A stretch of 64,000 bases of DNA, from positions 4,464,001 through 4,528,000 of the forward strand of contig NZ_CP114903.1 of the NCBI RefSeq assembly GCF_027497255.1. Reading direction: 5' to 3'. A program made the position numbers and the translations under genes. Origin of the DNA: Micromonospora sp. WMMD882 (GTDB lineage Bacteria; Actinomycetota; Actinomycetes; Mycobacteriales; Micromonosporaceae). Positions 41,868 through 51,149 of this stretch are shown here, one piece after another (position 1 is the first letter of the stretch; each line of letters starts with the position of its first letter). Below the pieces are notes generated by a model that made no database searches, was not told the DNA's origin, and worked only from the letters and a program-made list of their open reading frames with translations.

Positions 41868-43174
41868 GCCAAGTCGGGTCCGGGCGCGTCCGCGCCGGCC
41901 TGCCCGCGCCGACCCGGCCGGCTGACCTGGCCGAAGACCCGCCGCATCGCGATGTCCTGTTCCATCACGCCGGCCAGCCGGCGGACGCCCTCCCGGATCC
42001 GCTCCGGCGACGGGAAGGAGTAGTTGAGCCGCATGTGGCGGGCGCCGGTGCCGTCGGCGTAGAAGCCGGTGCCCGGCACGTACGCCACCCGGGCGGCGAT
42101 GGCGCGGGGCATCATCGCCTTGGAGTCCAGACCGTCGGGGAGGGTGGCCCAGACGAACAGGCCGCCGGCCGGTCGGGTCCAGGTGGTGCCCGCCGGCATC
42201 AGGTCGGCCAGCGCGTCCAGCAGCGCGTCCCGCCGCTCCCGGTAGACCTCCTGGTAGACCTTGAGCTGCTGCCGCCACGGCATGGTGCGCAGGTACGTCG
42301 AGACGGCGGCCTGCGCGTACCCGCTCGGGCAGAGGATCTGCGCCTCGCTGGCGATGACCAGCTTGTCGCGGACGGCGTGCGGGGCGAGGATCCACCCCAC
42401 CCGCAGCCCGGGGGCGAAGGTCTTGGAGAAGGTGCTCAGGTAGAAGACCCCCTCCCGGCGGCGGGCGCGCAGCGGCCGGGGGGCCTCCGACTCGAAACCG
42501 AGCTGCCCGTACGGGTCGTCCTCGACCACCAGGAGGCCGGCGCGTTCGCAGATGTCCAGCACCCGTTCCCGCCGCTCCTCGGTGAGCGTCACGCCGGCCG
42601 GGTTCTGGTAGGTGGGGATGGTGTAGAGGAACTTGACCCGCCGACCGGTCCGGGCGCAGTCGGCGACGGCCGCCTCCAGCGCCTCCGGGATCAGCCCGTC
42701 CTCGTCCATGGGTACGTGCACCACCTGCGCCTGGGCGGCCTGGAACACGCCGAGCGCGCCGACGTAGGTGGGCCCCTCGGCGAGCACCACGTCACCGGGG
42801 TCGAGGAAGAGCCGGGCGACCAGGTCGAGGGCCTGCTGGCCGCCGACGGTCACCACCACGTCCTCCGGGGACGCCCCGCACGAGGCGTCGATGCCGGAGA
42901 GGGCCATCACCTCGCAGATCCGTTCGCGCAGCTCGGGCAGGCCCTGGCCGATGCCGTACTGGAGGGTGGTGGCGCCGTGTTCGGAGCCGAGCCGGCCGAG
43001 CATCTCGCCGACCGCGTCGAGCGGCAGCGCGGCGATGTACGGGGCGCCGCCGGCCAGCGACACCACCTCCGGTCGGCTGGCCACGGCGAAGAGCGCGCGG
43101 ATCTCCGAGGCGGTCATGCCGCGCACGCGCCGGGCGTACCGGTCGGTGTAGTCGTCGAGCGTCGTGCCGGTCAT
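41864..43174 (-). CDS. PLP-dependent aminotransferase (class I/II, 2-aminoadipate type)
   Basis: 436 residues, GAGG eight bases before the ATG. Substrate entry SLAGGAPYIAALPLD, LQYGIGQGLPELRERI, PLP Asp/Tyr region VVEDDPYGQLGF and Schiff-base Lys in STFSKTFAPGLRVGW. It resembles LysN-like and MocR C-terminal domains but has no GntR DNA-binding part. It is translationally coupled to the ATP-grasp ligase, so the two probably act on one metabolite. Confidence 0.88.
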   Translation of the reverse strand: MTGTTLDDYTDRYARRVRGMTASEIRALFAVASRPEVVSLAGGAPYIAALPLDAVGEMLGRLGSEHGATTLQYGIGQGLPELRERICEVMALSGIDASCGASPEDVVVTVGGQQALDLVARLFLDPGDVVLAEGPTYVGALGVFQAAQAQVVHVPMDEDGLIPEALEAAVADCARTGRRVKFLYTIPTYQNPAGVTLTEERRERVLDICERAGLLVVEDDPYGQLGFESEAPRPLRARRREGVFYLSTFSKTFAPGLRVGWILAPHAVRDKLVIASEAQILCPSGYAQAAVSTYLRTMPWRQQLKVYQEVYRERRDALLDALADLMPAGTTWTRPAGGLFVWATLPDGLDSKAMMPRAIAARVAYVPGTGFYADGTGARHMRLNYSFPSPERIREGVRRLAGVMEQDIAMRRVFGQVSRPGRRGQAGADAPGPDLA

Positions 43175-43594
43175 GACATCACCTCGTCGGCTGTCGGGTG
43201 GGCCCCGGTCGACCGCGGACCCCGGTGGCCCGTCCGTCGGTGGGGGCCGGTGGGCGGGCCCGCGAAACACGCCGGTCGGTCGATCGTAGTCCCTGGTGGT
43301 CAAGGTCATGTCGCGACGCGAGAAATCGTCCACATCCCGGGCCGTCGCGTCCGTCGGCCACCACCACCGCGCCCGGCGACCGCCGCCGCGACCACCACCG
43401 CGCCCCCGTCAACTGCCGCCGCGACCGGCGCCCCGCGCCGCCGACCAACGCCACGGCGTCGACTCCCGGCACGTGGTGTTCGCGCGTCCCCTCCCACGGC
43501 GGCGTGTCGCGGCGTACGATCGCTCGTCGGGGGCAAACGCGGCGGCATGATCCGCTGCGTCGTCACCTCCGAGCCTAGTTGTGGGGATGCGCCA
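43175..43594. other. Divergent intergenic region with CCACCACCG runs
   Basis: 420 bases. A simple-sequence stretch of CCACCACCGCGCCC and related words covers about 43358-43440. It must contain the aminotransferase promoter and that of the GNAT gene. No gene supported. Confidence 0.5.
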
Positions 43595-44257
43595 ATGTCG
43601 CGACGTCTGGTCAGCCTGACCCTCGACACCCTGGAAGATCTGCCCCGGGCGTGCCGGCAGTGTGTCTTCTGGGAGCTGGATCCGGTCTCCGCCGACCGGG
43701 CCTGCGCCGCGGGTGACCCGGGGCTGGAGAAAGAGGCGTGGGTCTCGCAGACGCTTCTGGAGTGGGGCTCCTGCGGCAAGCTCGTGTACGTCGACGGCAT
43801 GGCCGCCGGCTTCGTGATGTTCGCCCCGCCGGCCTACGTGCCCCGCTCGATGGCCTTCCCCACCTCACCGGTGTCGGCCGACGCCGCCCTGCTGACGACG
43901 GCGCACGTGGTGCCCTCGTTCGCCGGTGGGGGGCTGGGGCGGATGCTGGTGCAGGGTGTCGCCCGGGATCTCACCAAGCGCGGCATCAAGGCGATCGAGG
44001 CGTTCGGCGACGCCAAGTTCGGCGACATCGACGAGCTGGCCGTCGGCGGCTGCGTGGCCCCGGCGGACTTCTTCCTCTCCGTCGGCTTCAAGACGGTCCG
44101 CCCGCATCCGCGTTACCCGCGGCTGCGGTTGGAGCTGCGTACCGCGCTGTCCTGGAAGTCCGATGTCGAGTACGCCCTGGAGAAGCTGCTCGGCTCGATG
44201 AGCCCGGAGAGCCTGCTCCGCCCGGTCCGTCCCGCCACCCGCTCCACCACCGGCTGA
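43595..44257 (+). CDS. GNAT-family N-acetyltransferase
   Basis: 220 residues. The acetyl-CoA loop is TAHVVPSFAGGGLGRMLVQGVARDLTKRG (motif A near residues 110-140), followed by GFKTVRPHPRYPRLRLEL. An N-terminal segment with CRQCVFWELDP has a Cys pair seen in this actinobacterial group. GGGGA lies seven bases before the ATG. Such genes are found near parB and cwlM in Streptomyces and relatives. The acceptor is unknown. Confidence 0.82.
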   Translation: MSRRLVSLTLDTLEDLPRACRQCVFWELDPVSADRACAAGDPGLEKEAWVSQTLLEWGSCGKLVYVDGMAAGFVMFAPPAYVPRSMAFPTSPVSADAALLTTAHVVPSFAGGGLGRMLVQGVARDLTKRGIKAIEAFGDAKFGDIDELAVGGCVAPADFFLSVGFKTVRPHPRYPRLRLELRTALSWKSDVEYALEKLLGSMSPESLLRPVRPATRSTTG

Positions 44258-44314
44258 CCGGCGGGGCCGGTCGACCGCACCGCCCGGCCGGACGGGGCGG
44301 TCGAGCCGCGGCCG

Positions 44315-45481
44315 TCACCGCGCGGCGCGGCCGGCCGCCACCACGGCACGCAGCTCGCTGACGTCGATCGAGCCGGTCGGCACGTCCCGTTCGACCGGGA
44401 AGTACATCCGCTGTACGGCGGCCACGATCGCCTCGACCACCCGGTCCCGGAAGCGCGGATCCACCAGCCGGCCCCGGTCGGCCGGCGAGGTGAGGTAGCC
44501 GATCTCCACCCGGACCGCCGGCATGCGGGTGAGTCGCAGCAGCTCCCACGTCTTGGCGTGGGTACGGCAGTCCCGCAGCCCGGTGCGGGCCACGATCTCC
44601 CGTTGCACCAGCCCGGCGAGGCGTTCCCCGGTGGCCGAGGTGACCCCGTTGTCGGTGCCGTAGTGGTACGTGGCCACCCCCTCCGCCGCCGGGTTGCGGT
44701 GCCCGTCGGTGTGCAGGGAGATGAACACGTCCGCGCCGAGCGTGTTGGCCAGCTCGGCCCGGTCGGCGTCGGGCAGGCACGTGCCGGGTGACGGCCCCCG
44801 GGTGAGCTGCACCCGGACGCCGGCCGCCGCGAACCGTCCCTCCAGCCGGCTGGCCAGGTCGTGCGTCAGGTCCGCCTCGGTCCAGCGCAACGGCCCGTCG
44901 CGTACGACCACGCCGGGGTCGGTGCCGCCGTGCCCCGGGTCGACGACCACCGTCCGGCCGACCAGGGCCGGACCGGACTGCCGGATCGCGTCGGACTCCC
45001 GTAGCCACTGCGGTCGGCCGCCGACGACCTTCCGGCCGAGCCGGCGCAGCGCGTCCAGGGTGTGCGGGCCGCAGGAGCCGTCCGGCGTCAGCCCGACCTC
45101 CCGCTGGAACTGGGCCAGCGCGCGGGCCGTCCGCGCGCCGTAGACGGCGTCGGCGCGGCCGACGTCGTACCCCATCTCCAGCAGGCGCTCCTGCAACGTG
45201 CGGACGTCCTCGCCGCTGATCGGCTCGGGTACGGCGTGGTACAGGGTGCGGGCGCCGAGCCGCCACCGGGCCGCGTCCAGCGCCCGCCAGGTCTCCGCGC
45301 CGACCCGGCCGTCCACGCTCAGCCCACGGGACTGCTGGAAGGCCCGGACGGCCCGCTCGGTGACCGCGTCGAACGCGTCGACGGCAGCGCCGTCCTCCGG
45401 GGGGAGCAGGTCGAGGTCGGTGAGGACCCGGCGGATCTCCCGTACCGCCGGGCCGTGGTCACCGGGGCGGATCGGACGCAC
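44315..45481 (-). CDS. cwlM: N-acetylmuramoyl-L-alanine amidase-like, CwlM type
   Basis: 388 residues, GTG start with GAGGGGG seven bases upstream. Two peptidoglycan-binding domains (about 8-70 and 88-150) precede an Amidase_3 domain (about 175-365) with zinc residues in VVVDPGHGG, a Glu in WTEADLTHDL, FISLHTDGH and VRVEIGYLTS. No signal peptide is seen. In mycobacteria CwlM sits beside trxBA, has no export signal, and acts inside the cell as a phosphorylated activator of MurA. The same place and layout suggest that role here, though the zinc residues look intact. Confidence 0.88.
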   Translation of the reverse strand: MRPIRPGDHGPAVREIRRVLTDLDLLPPEDGAAVDAFDAVTERAVRAFQQSRGLSVDGRVGAETWRALDAARWRLGARTLYHAVPEPISGEDVRTLQERLLEMGYDVGRADAVYGARTARALAQFQREVGLTPDGSCGPHTLDALRRLGRKVVGGRPQWLRESDAIRQSGPALVGRTVVVDPGHGGTDPGVVVRDGPLRWTEADLTHDLASRLEGRFAAAGVRVQLTRGPSPGTCLPDADRAELANTLGADVFISLHTDGHRNPAAEGVATYHYGTDNGVTSATGERLAGLVQREIVARTGLRDCRTHAKTWELLRLTRMPAVRVEIGYLTSPADRGRLVDPRFRDRVVEAIVAAVQRMYFPVERDVPTGSIDVSELRAVVAAGRAAR

Positions 45482-45674
45482 GGACGACCCCCTCTGCGGC
45501 TGCTGACATCTCGCCACCCACCGCGGTCGTACGCAGGGGCTCTCCTCATCGAGTACGCCTACGGAGCGTACCGTTCCCGGTACCGCCGCGTTCCCGGTTG
45601 CCGCAAGCGGTGCCGACCCCCGCGCCCCCCGCCGACCCCCGCCGACCCGCGCCCCCGCCGGCCGCCCGGCCCTG

Positions 45675-45730
45675 CCGGAAACCGAACACCCCGCACCCCT
45701 GGTCGGGGGTACGGGGTGTTCGGTTTCCGG
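45675..45730 (-). terminator. Very strong hairpin after trxA
   Basis: Arms of about 25 bases, CCGGAAACCGAACACCCCG then CACCCC on the left and its complement on the right, mismatched at one position, with a loop of five bases (45700-45704). It lies 43 bases past the trxA stop. It probably ends the trxB-trxA transcript and insulates cwlM. Confidence 0.85.
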
Positions 45731-45772
45731 CGCCGGGCCCGCCCGGGTGGACGCGGTCCGGCGCCGGTCAGC

Positions 45773-46096
45773 TCAGAGCGCGGCCTGGATCAGCTTCACC
45801 AGCTCGCCCTTGGGCTTGGCCCCGGCGATCGACTGCACCGGCTCGCCGTCCTTGAAGACGGTGAGGGTAGGCACCGACATCACCCGGTAGGCCCGGGCCG
45901 TCTCCGGGTTCTCGTCGATGTTGAGCTTGACGATCCGGACCTGGTCGCCCATCTCGTTGGCGATCTCCTCCAGCAGCGGCGCGACCTTGCGGCACGGCAC
46001 GCACCACTCGGCCCAGAAGTCCACGAGCACCGGCTTGTCGGACTTCAGCACGTCGCTGGCGAAGTTGGCGTCGGTGACCGCCGTCGTCGTTCCCAC
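45773..46096 (-). CDS. trxA: Thioredoxin with a WCVPC active site
   Basis: 107 residues from a GTG with GGAGGAGGG upstream. The fold is standard (VLVDFWAEWCVPCRK, then the cis-Pro SVPTLTVF), but the second active-site residue is Val instead of the near-universal Gly of WCGPC. That residue tunes redox potential and partner choice. It is 36 bases after trxB, same strand, forming a thioredoxin/reductase pair. Confidence 0.95.
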   Translation of the reverse strand: MGTTTAVTDANFASDVLKSDKPVLVDFWAEWCVPCRKVAPLLEEIANEMGDQVRIVKLNIDENPETARAYRVMSVPTLTVFKDGEPVQSIAGAKPKGELVKLIQAAL

Positions 46097-46132
46097 TATT
46101 GACCCTCCTCCGGAAATGAATGCGGGTTTTGC

Positions 46133-47083
46133 TCAGCTCAGGGTGGCGATGAACCGCTCGGCGTCGAGGGCGGCGGCACAGCCGGTGCCGGCTGCGGTGA
46201 TCGCCTGCCGGTACGTGTGGTCGACCAGGTCACCGGCGGCGAACACGCCCGGGACGCTGGTCCGGGTGCCCGGGGCGTCGACCGTGACGTAACCCTCGTC
46301 GTCGGTGGCCACCTGGCCGCGGAAGAGCTCGCTGCGCGGGTCGTGGCCGATGGCGACGAACACGCCGGTCACGTCGAGCACCTTGGTCTCGCCGGTGTGC
46401 ACGTTGCGCAGGCGGACGCCGGCGACCTTGTTGTCCGCGCCGAGGATCTCCTCGACGACGCTGTTCCACTCGACCTTGATCTTGTCGTTGTTCAGCGCCC
46501 GGTCGGCCATGATCCGGCTGGCCCGGAACGAGTCGCGCCGGTGGACGATGGTGACCGAGTCGGCGAACCGGGTCAGGAAGCTGGCCTCCTCCATCGCGGA
46601 GTCGCCACCACCGACCACCACGATGTGCTGGTTGCGGAAGAAGAAACCGTCACAGGTGGCGCAGGACGACACGCCACGGCCGAGGTACTCCTGCTCGCCG
46701 GGGACGCCCAGCGGCCGCCACGCCGAGCCGGTGGCCAGGATGACCGCGCGGGCCTGGTACTCGGTCTCGCCGACCCAGACGCGGCTGGCCGCGCCGGAGC
46801 CCGGGGTGCCGGTGTCGGCCAGCTCGACCCGGGTCACGTCGTCGGTGAGGAACTCCGCGCCGAACCGCTCGGCCTGCTTGCGCATGTTGTCCATCAGCTC
46901 GGGGCCGAGGATCCCGTCGGCGAAGCCGGGGAAGTTCTCCACCTCGGTGGTGGTCATCAACGCCCCACCGGACTGAACGCCCTCGATGACCAGCGGCTTG
47001 AGGTTGGCGCGCGCCGCGTAGACCGCGGCCGTGTAACCGGCCGGCCCGGAGCCGATGATGATCAGGTTGCGGACCTCGTCCAC
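46133..47083 (-). CDS. trxB: Thioredoxin reductase
   Basis: 316 residues from the GTG preceded by GGGAG; longer in-frame starts have no site. FAD-binding [20 protein letters not shown], the redox pair CATC in [18 protein letters not shown]-binding [15 protein letters not shown] and the C-terminal FAD segment [16 protein letters not shown] are intact. It reduces TrxA with NADPH in the cytoplasm. Confidence 0.96.
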   Translation of the reverse strand: MDEVRNLIIIGSGPAGYTAAVYAARANLKPLVIEGVQSGGALMTTTEVENFPGFADGILGPELMDNMRKQAERFGAEFLTDDVTRVELADTGTPGSGAASRVWVGETEYQARAVILATGSAWRPLGVPGEQEYLGRGVSSCATCDGFFFRNQHIVVVGGGDSAMEEASFLTRFADSVTIVHRRDSFRASRIMADRALNNDKIKVEWNSVVEEILGADNKVAGVRLRNVHTGETKVLDVTGVFVAIGHDPRSELFRGQVATDDEGYVTVDAPGTRTSVPGVFAAGDLVDHTYRQAITAAGTGCAAALDAERFIATLS

Positions 47084-47263
47084 TGCCGTCTCCCGAGTGT
47101 GTGTGTTCGCCACCGGCGCGCGCACCGATGTCGATCCGAGCGCCGACGCCTCACGCCGCCGACAACTGACATGCAGAACGTCATCGTACGAAGCAGGGAT
47201 TCCCGAGCCGGTCATCCGGTGGGTGACGTCACGTGGACGGTCAGGGCCCGACGACCGCGAACC

Positions 47264-48223
47264 TCACCCTACCCGGGTGCGGTACCGGGTGTCCGCGCCG
47301 GAGCCGGGCGCCCCGCAACCGGCGCCGGCCACCACGATCCACCGCTCCCCGGCGGCGTCCAACAGACCGACGACCAGCGCCGGCTCGCCCTGGAAGGCGG
47401 CGTACTCCAGCCGGTCGACGGTGATCGGGCCGGCGCCGTGCGCCGCGCCGACCTCGGTCAGGCAGTCGTCGAGCGCCTCGCGGGCGGAGAGCCGTTCGAG
47501 ACCGGCGAGGGGCAGCGGACGACGCGGAGCGGCGCCCTCCGAGGCGGCGTTGTCCGGGCCGCTGCTCTCCCGCAGCACGCCCGGCCCGGCAGGCGCGCCG
47601 GCGAGGCTCTCCGGCGTGTACGAGACGCCGGTGCGCTCGGGCTGGGTGGTGAGCCGGAACTCGCCGGAGGCGGCGCTGTCCTCCCGGGCGCTGCCGGGCG
47701 GCTGCCCGCCGTCCGCCGCGCCGTTCTGCGCGGCGGACAGGAACTGCGTCACGCCGAACCCGGCCACGGCCACCGCGGCGGCGGCCACCAGCACCCGACC
47801 CGCCTGCCCGGACCAGCGCCGCGACCGGCGTGGCCGCCCCGCCCCGGGAGTGCCCCGACCGGCGGGCCCGACCGTGGCGTCCACGGGGTCGCTGCCGCCG
47901 ATCACGGCGAGTCGGCGGGCCGCCGCTCCGGCGGGCTGGGTGGGGACGGTGATCGCCGGAACGGCCGGCCCGGCGCCGGCGAGGGCCGCGGCGAGCCGGT
48001 CGGCCACCGGGCCCGGCATCTGCTCGGCGGGCTCACCCCAGGCCGCCAGGTCGAGGCCGACCCGGCCGACCGCCGGGGCCAACTCGGCGTACGCCCGGGC
48101 CCAGGCGGTGTCCTCGGCCACCAGTCGGGCCACGGTCGCCTCGTCCGGGGTGCCCGTCAACGCTCCACCGACGTAGTCGGCGAGCAGATCGAGGTCGACC
48201 TCCCGGAACCGCCCCGCGGTCAC
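47264..48223 (-). CDS. Anti-sigma factor for SigM (membrane-anchored)
   Basis: 319 residues. GTG overlaps the sigM stop (GTGA) and is preceded by GGGAGGA. The N-terminal 80 residues (EVDLDLLADYVGGALTGTPDEATVARLVAED) have the anti-sigma helical pattern. A membrane segment, RVLVAAAAVAVAGFGVTQFL, follows at about 155-175, and the outer part contains a cysteine pair (DDCLTEV and GAGCG). Position after sigM matches mycobacterial RsmA. It should hold SigM at the membrane until a redox or envelope signal. Confidence 0.8.
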   Translation of the reverse strand: MTAGRFREVDLDLLADYVGGALTGTPDEATVARLVAEDTAWARAYAELAPAVGRVGLDLAAWGEPAEQMPGPVADRLAAALAGAGPAVPAITVPTQPAGAAARRLAVIGGSDPVDATVGPAGRGTPGAGRPRRSRRWSGQAGRVLVAAAAVAVAGFGVTQFLSAAQNGAADGGQPPGSAREDSAASGEFRLTTQPERTGVSYTPESLAGAPAGPGVLRESSGPDNAASEGAAPRRPLPLAGLERLSAREALDDCLTEVGAAHGAGPITVDRLEYAAFQGEPALVVGLLDAAGERWIVVAGAGCGAPGSGADTRYRTRVG

Positions 48224-49005
48224 GAGTCCTCCCTCTGGTCGGTGGGTCGGGATCGTCCCGACCCTGATCCGACGCCGTCGGGTGGCTGTGGGTTCCCGCC
48301 GGTGACGTCCGGCACGTCCGGGCCGCTGCCGGCGCGTCCGCCACCGGTGGGCGGCCCGCCCGGCGGCTCCGCGCCGGTACGCAGGTGCCCGAGCAGCACG
48401 GCCAGCCGGGCCCGTCCCCGGGCGCACCGGCTCTTCACCGTCCCCTCGGCCACGTCGAGGATCCGGGCCACCTCGGCCACCGGGTACCCCTGCACGTCGA
48501 CCAGGACCAGCGCGGCGCGCTGCTCGACCGGCAACTGGGCGAGGGCCTGACGGACCACGAGCGCGGTGTCGTGGTCGGCGACCGGGGCGGCCAACTCCAC
48601 GCCGCCGGTGGCGCCGGGCTCGTCCGACCGGTGGCCGTCCGGCAGCGGGACGGTGGGATGGGCCTGCCGGCGGCGGATCCGGTCCAGGCAGGCGTTGACC
48701 ACGATGCGGTGCAGCCAGGTGGTGACCGCGGAGTCCCCCCGGAACCGGGCGGCCGCCCGGTGCGCGGACAGCAGGGCGTCCTGCAGGGCGTCGGCGGCCT
48801 CCTCCCGGTCGCCGATGGTGCGTACCGCCACCGCCCAGAGCCGGTCCCGGTGACGGTGGAACAGCTCGGCGAAGGCGTCCCGGTCCCCGGCGACGTGCGC
48901 GCGCAGCAGGTCGGCGTCGGAGGCGTCGGCCAGCGGACCGGTGTCGGGCGGCAGCACCGACGGCCGACCGCCGCCCGCTGCCGCTCCCGGGCCGGGCCTG
49001 GTCAT
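48220..49005 (-). CDS. sigM: ECF sigma factor SigM
   Basis: 261 residues. Region 2 (AELFHRHRDRLWAVAVRTIGDREEAADALQDALLSAHR) and region 4 (ALAQLPVEQRAALVLVDVQGYPVAEVARILDVAEGTVKSRCARGR) are intact. The last 60 residues are an additional Gly/Pro-rich tail. Its neighbours trxBA, an anti-sigma gene, a pseudokinase and murJ form the well-known SigM region of actinobacteria. Likely response: oxidative or envelope stress. Confidence 0.9.
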   Translation of the reverse strand: MTRPGPGAAAGGGRPSVLPPDTGPLADASDADLLRAHVAGDRDAFAELFHRHRDRLWAVAVRTIGDREEAADALQDALLSAHRAAARFRGDSAVTTWLHRIVVNACLDRIRRRQAHPTVPLPDGHRSDEPGATGGVELAAPVADHDTALVVRQALAQLPVEQRAALVLVDVQGYPVAEVARILDVAEGTVKSRCARGRARLAVLLGHLRTGAEPPGGPPTGGGRAGSGPDVPDVTGGNPQPPDGVGSGSGRSRPTDQREDS

Positions 49006-49048
49006 CGCCGCGTCCCCGGTCGGGGGCGCTCGCAGGGTCGCCGTCGGT

Positions 49049-50659
49049 TCACTGCACCTTGACCGTGATCTCCTCGACGATGAGCTTGAACCGGCCCGGC
49101 TCGATCTCCGGCAGCTCGGTCACCCAGAGGAGGAGGTACTGGTATTTCTGGCCGGCCTCGAAGGCGTCGAAGACCATCTTCGCGCCGTGCTGCTCCAGCT
49201 TCGGGCCCACCGGCGTCTTCTGGTACTCCGCCACGAGCTGCTTGTCACCGGCGGAGCTGGACGCGGGGTTGATCGTGCCGGAGAAGAGCTGGGCGGTGGC
49301 GCCCTGGTTGGACAGCGACGCCTCGACCGACTTGACCGTCTGCGGCTGCTTCAGGTCGATCAGGATGCCCATGCCCTTCTTCAGGTTGCTGAAGTTGGCG
49401 TTGTAGTAGCTGTCGGTCTGCCAGGCCTCGTCCTGGTCGCCGTCCACGACCTTGCCGATGCCGTCGAACTCGTCCCGGGACTTGCTGTCCGGGTCGATCA
49501 CGCGGACCTGGTCGGCGGCGAGGGGCATGGTCCGGACCACGGCCGGCGGGGACGGCGGGGCGTCCTCGGTGGTGGCCGGGGCGTCCGGCCCGCCGGCCTG
49601 CCCGCTGGGGCTGTCGTCGCCGCCGCGCAGGGTGGTGATCCCGACCAGGAGCCCGACCAGGGCGACCGCGAGCAGGCCGGCGATGCCGAGGATGACCTTG
49701 CGGCCGCCGGCCGGCGACAGCGGTGAGCGCTCCTCCTCGGTGTCGGCGGTGAAGCGCAGCGGGCCGGCCGATTCGAGGTACTGCTCGTCGGCGGGCACTT
49801 CGAGTCGACCCAGCTCGGCGGCGAGCACGTCCGACGAGGGCGGCGCGATCTGCTGGTCGAGCAGGTCCATGGTCAGGTCGTCGAGGTAGGCGGGGATGCC
49901 GGCGCGGACCTGCCGGGGCGCGGCGAGCCCGCCACCGGCGTCCCGCATCGCGTCCGGGATGGCCGCCCGGCCGTGCCCGGCGGTCGCGCCGTGCAGCGGC
50001 GCCTCGGCGTGCGGCCAGTACCCGGTCAGCGCGAAGTAGAGGACGCCGCCGACCGCCCGCAGGTCGTTCTCCTGGGTGTCCGCGCCGTCGGTGCGGGCGT
50101 CGGCGAGCACCACCCGGCCCTCGTCGCTGATCATGACCGTGCCGGGGTGCACGTTGCCGTGCACCATGCCGGTGGCGTGCACGGCGGCGAGCGCGCTGGC
50201 CACCGCGTGGCCGATGCTGGTGGCCCTGGCCGGGTCCAGCGGGCCCTCGGCGGTCAGCTCGCGCAGCGACCGGCCGTCCACCCACTCGCGCACCACGTAC
50301 GCCCGCTCGGCCTCGTCGATGGCGTCGTAGACCCCGACGAGGTTGGGGTGGATGACCCGGCTGGCGGCGACGGCGGCCTGGAGCATCTCGGTGGCCGAGT
50401 CACCGCCGGGGTGCCGCAGCACCACGGCGACCGGGCGGCGCAGGATGACGTCGACGCCACGCCACACCTGCCGGCCGGCACTGTCGTTGTTGATGTGCTC
50501 GACCAGCTCGTAGCGTTCGGCAAGGATCTCACCGACCGTGGGAGCACCGAAGGTCATGACGGTCGGAGCGCTCTCCTCCGCCTCCTGACCCTCGCCGACC
50601 TGGGTCACCCGTCCTCCCTCGGTGATCGTGTCGATCGATGGACCCGCGCTGCTGGGCAT
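49049..50659 (-). CDS. Membrane pseudokinase with a discoidin-like outer domain
   Basis: 536 residues. Residues 45-290 have a protein-kinase fold, but the VAIK Lys is lost (RPVAVVLRH), HRDLKPxN is HGNVHPGTV, and DFG is ADARTDG, so catalysis is unlikely. A membrane helix (VILGIAGLLAVALVGLLVGITTL) lies near 345. The outer part (about 390-536) has DGDQDEAWQTDSYYNANFSNLKKGMGILIDL, as in discoidin-like sugar-binding domains. In M. tuberculosis the same pseudokinase and outer domain are fused to MurJ (Rv3910). Here they are separate genes. Confidence 0.85.
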   Translation of the reverse strand: MPSSAGPSIDTITEGGRVTQVGEGQEAEESAPTVMTFGAPTVGEILAERYELVEHINNDSAGRQVWRGVDVILRRPVAVVLRHPGGDSATEMLQAAVAASRVIHPNLVGVYDAIDEAERAYVVREWVDGRSLRELTAEGPLDPARATSIGHAVASALAAVHATGMVHGNVHPGTVMISDEGRVVLADARTDGADTQENDLRAVGGVLYFALTGYWPHAEAPLHGATAGHGRAAIPDAMRDAGGGLAAPRQVRAGIPAYLDDLTMDLLDQQIAPPSSDVLAAELGRLEVPADEQYLESAGPLRFTADTEEERSPLSPAGGRKVILGIAGLLAVALVGLLVGITTLRGGDDSPSGQAGGPDAPATTEDAPPSPPAVVRTMPLAADQVRVIDPDSKSRDEFDGIGKVVDGDQDEAWQTDSYYNANFSNLKKGMGILIDLKQPQTVKSVEASLSNQGATAQLFSGTINPASSSAGDKQLVAEYQKTPVGPKLEQHGAKMVFDAFEAGQKYQYLLLWVTELPEIEPGRFKLIVEEITVKVQ

Positions 50660-51149
50660 GTGGCTTTCCGCTCTGCCTCGTGTGAAGGAACCGGCCGGGT
50701 CGTCGACGCGGAGCGCCGCCGGCGGCCGTACCCGTCGAGAGCGACCTTACCTGGGTTGCGTGACTCCCCGACATGTCATCTTGCCGCCGTACCCGCACAG
50801 GGTGCCGGTTACGAGTGGCGTGTCCGGTTACGACCGTTGTCAGCCACGTTGCTGGCACATGTACTTGCCAAATCTAGTGGCTGGTGGCAACCGGTGGCCG
50901 GGCGGCTCGCCCGAACCGGTGACCAGGTCGACGGCTGCCGGGTTCCCGCCGATCGGCGGGCCATGCTCATCCGTACGGTTGGTTATCCACAGGCCGAACC
51001 GCCAGTTGAGCGGCGGCGCGCTGAGTTATCCACAGGTGTGTCCCCAGGTTGGTGATCCACGGTCACCCTCTGTCCACGGGCTCCGCAGCGGTTCCCGGCC
51101 CGGCCGTCCCCGACCCGAGCCGCCTTCGGCCCGGGGACGGCGGCGCGGC
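50660..51149. other. Intergenic region between murJ and the pseudokinase gene
   Basis: 490 bases in one orientation of transcription, with no supported gene. It holds two perfect DnaA boxes (50983-50991, 51026-51034). The remainder shows no clear hairpin. Confidence 0.6.
50983..51034. promoter_or_regulatory. Pair of perfect DnaA boxes
   Basis: TTATCCACA at 50983-50991 and 51026-51034, same orientation, 43 bases apart. Weaker related words (GTGTCCCCA, TGATCCACG, CTGTCCACG) follow to 51080. They lie 21 kb from oriC. Confidence 0.75.

Noticed and set aside
43198..43578. A plus-strand gene in the gap before the GNAT gene
   Set aside because: Translations are simple Pro/Arg/Ala runs from the CCACCACCG repeat; no start signal or domain.
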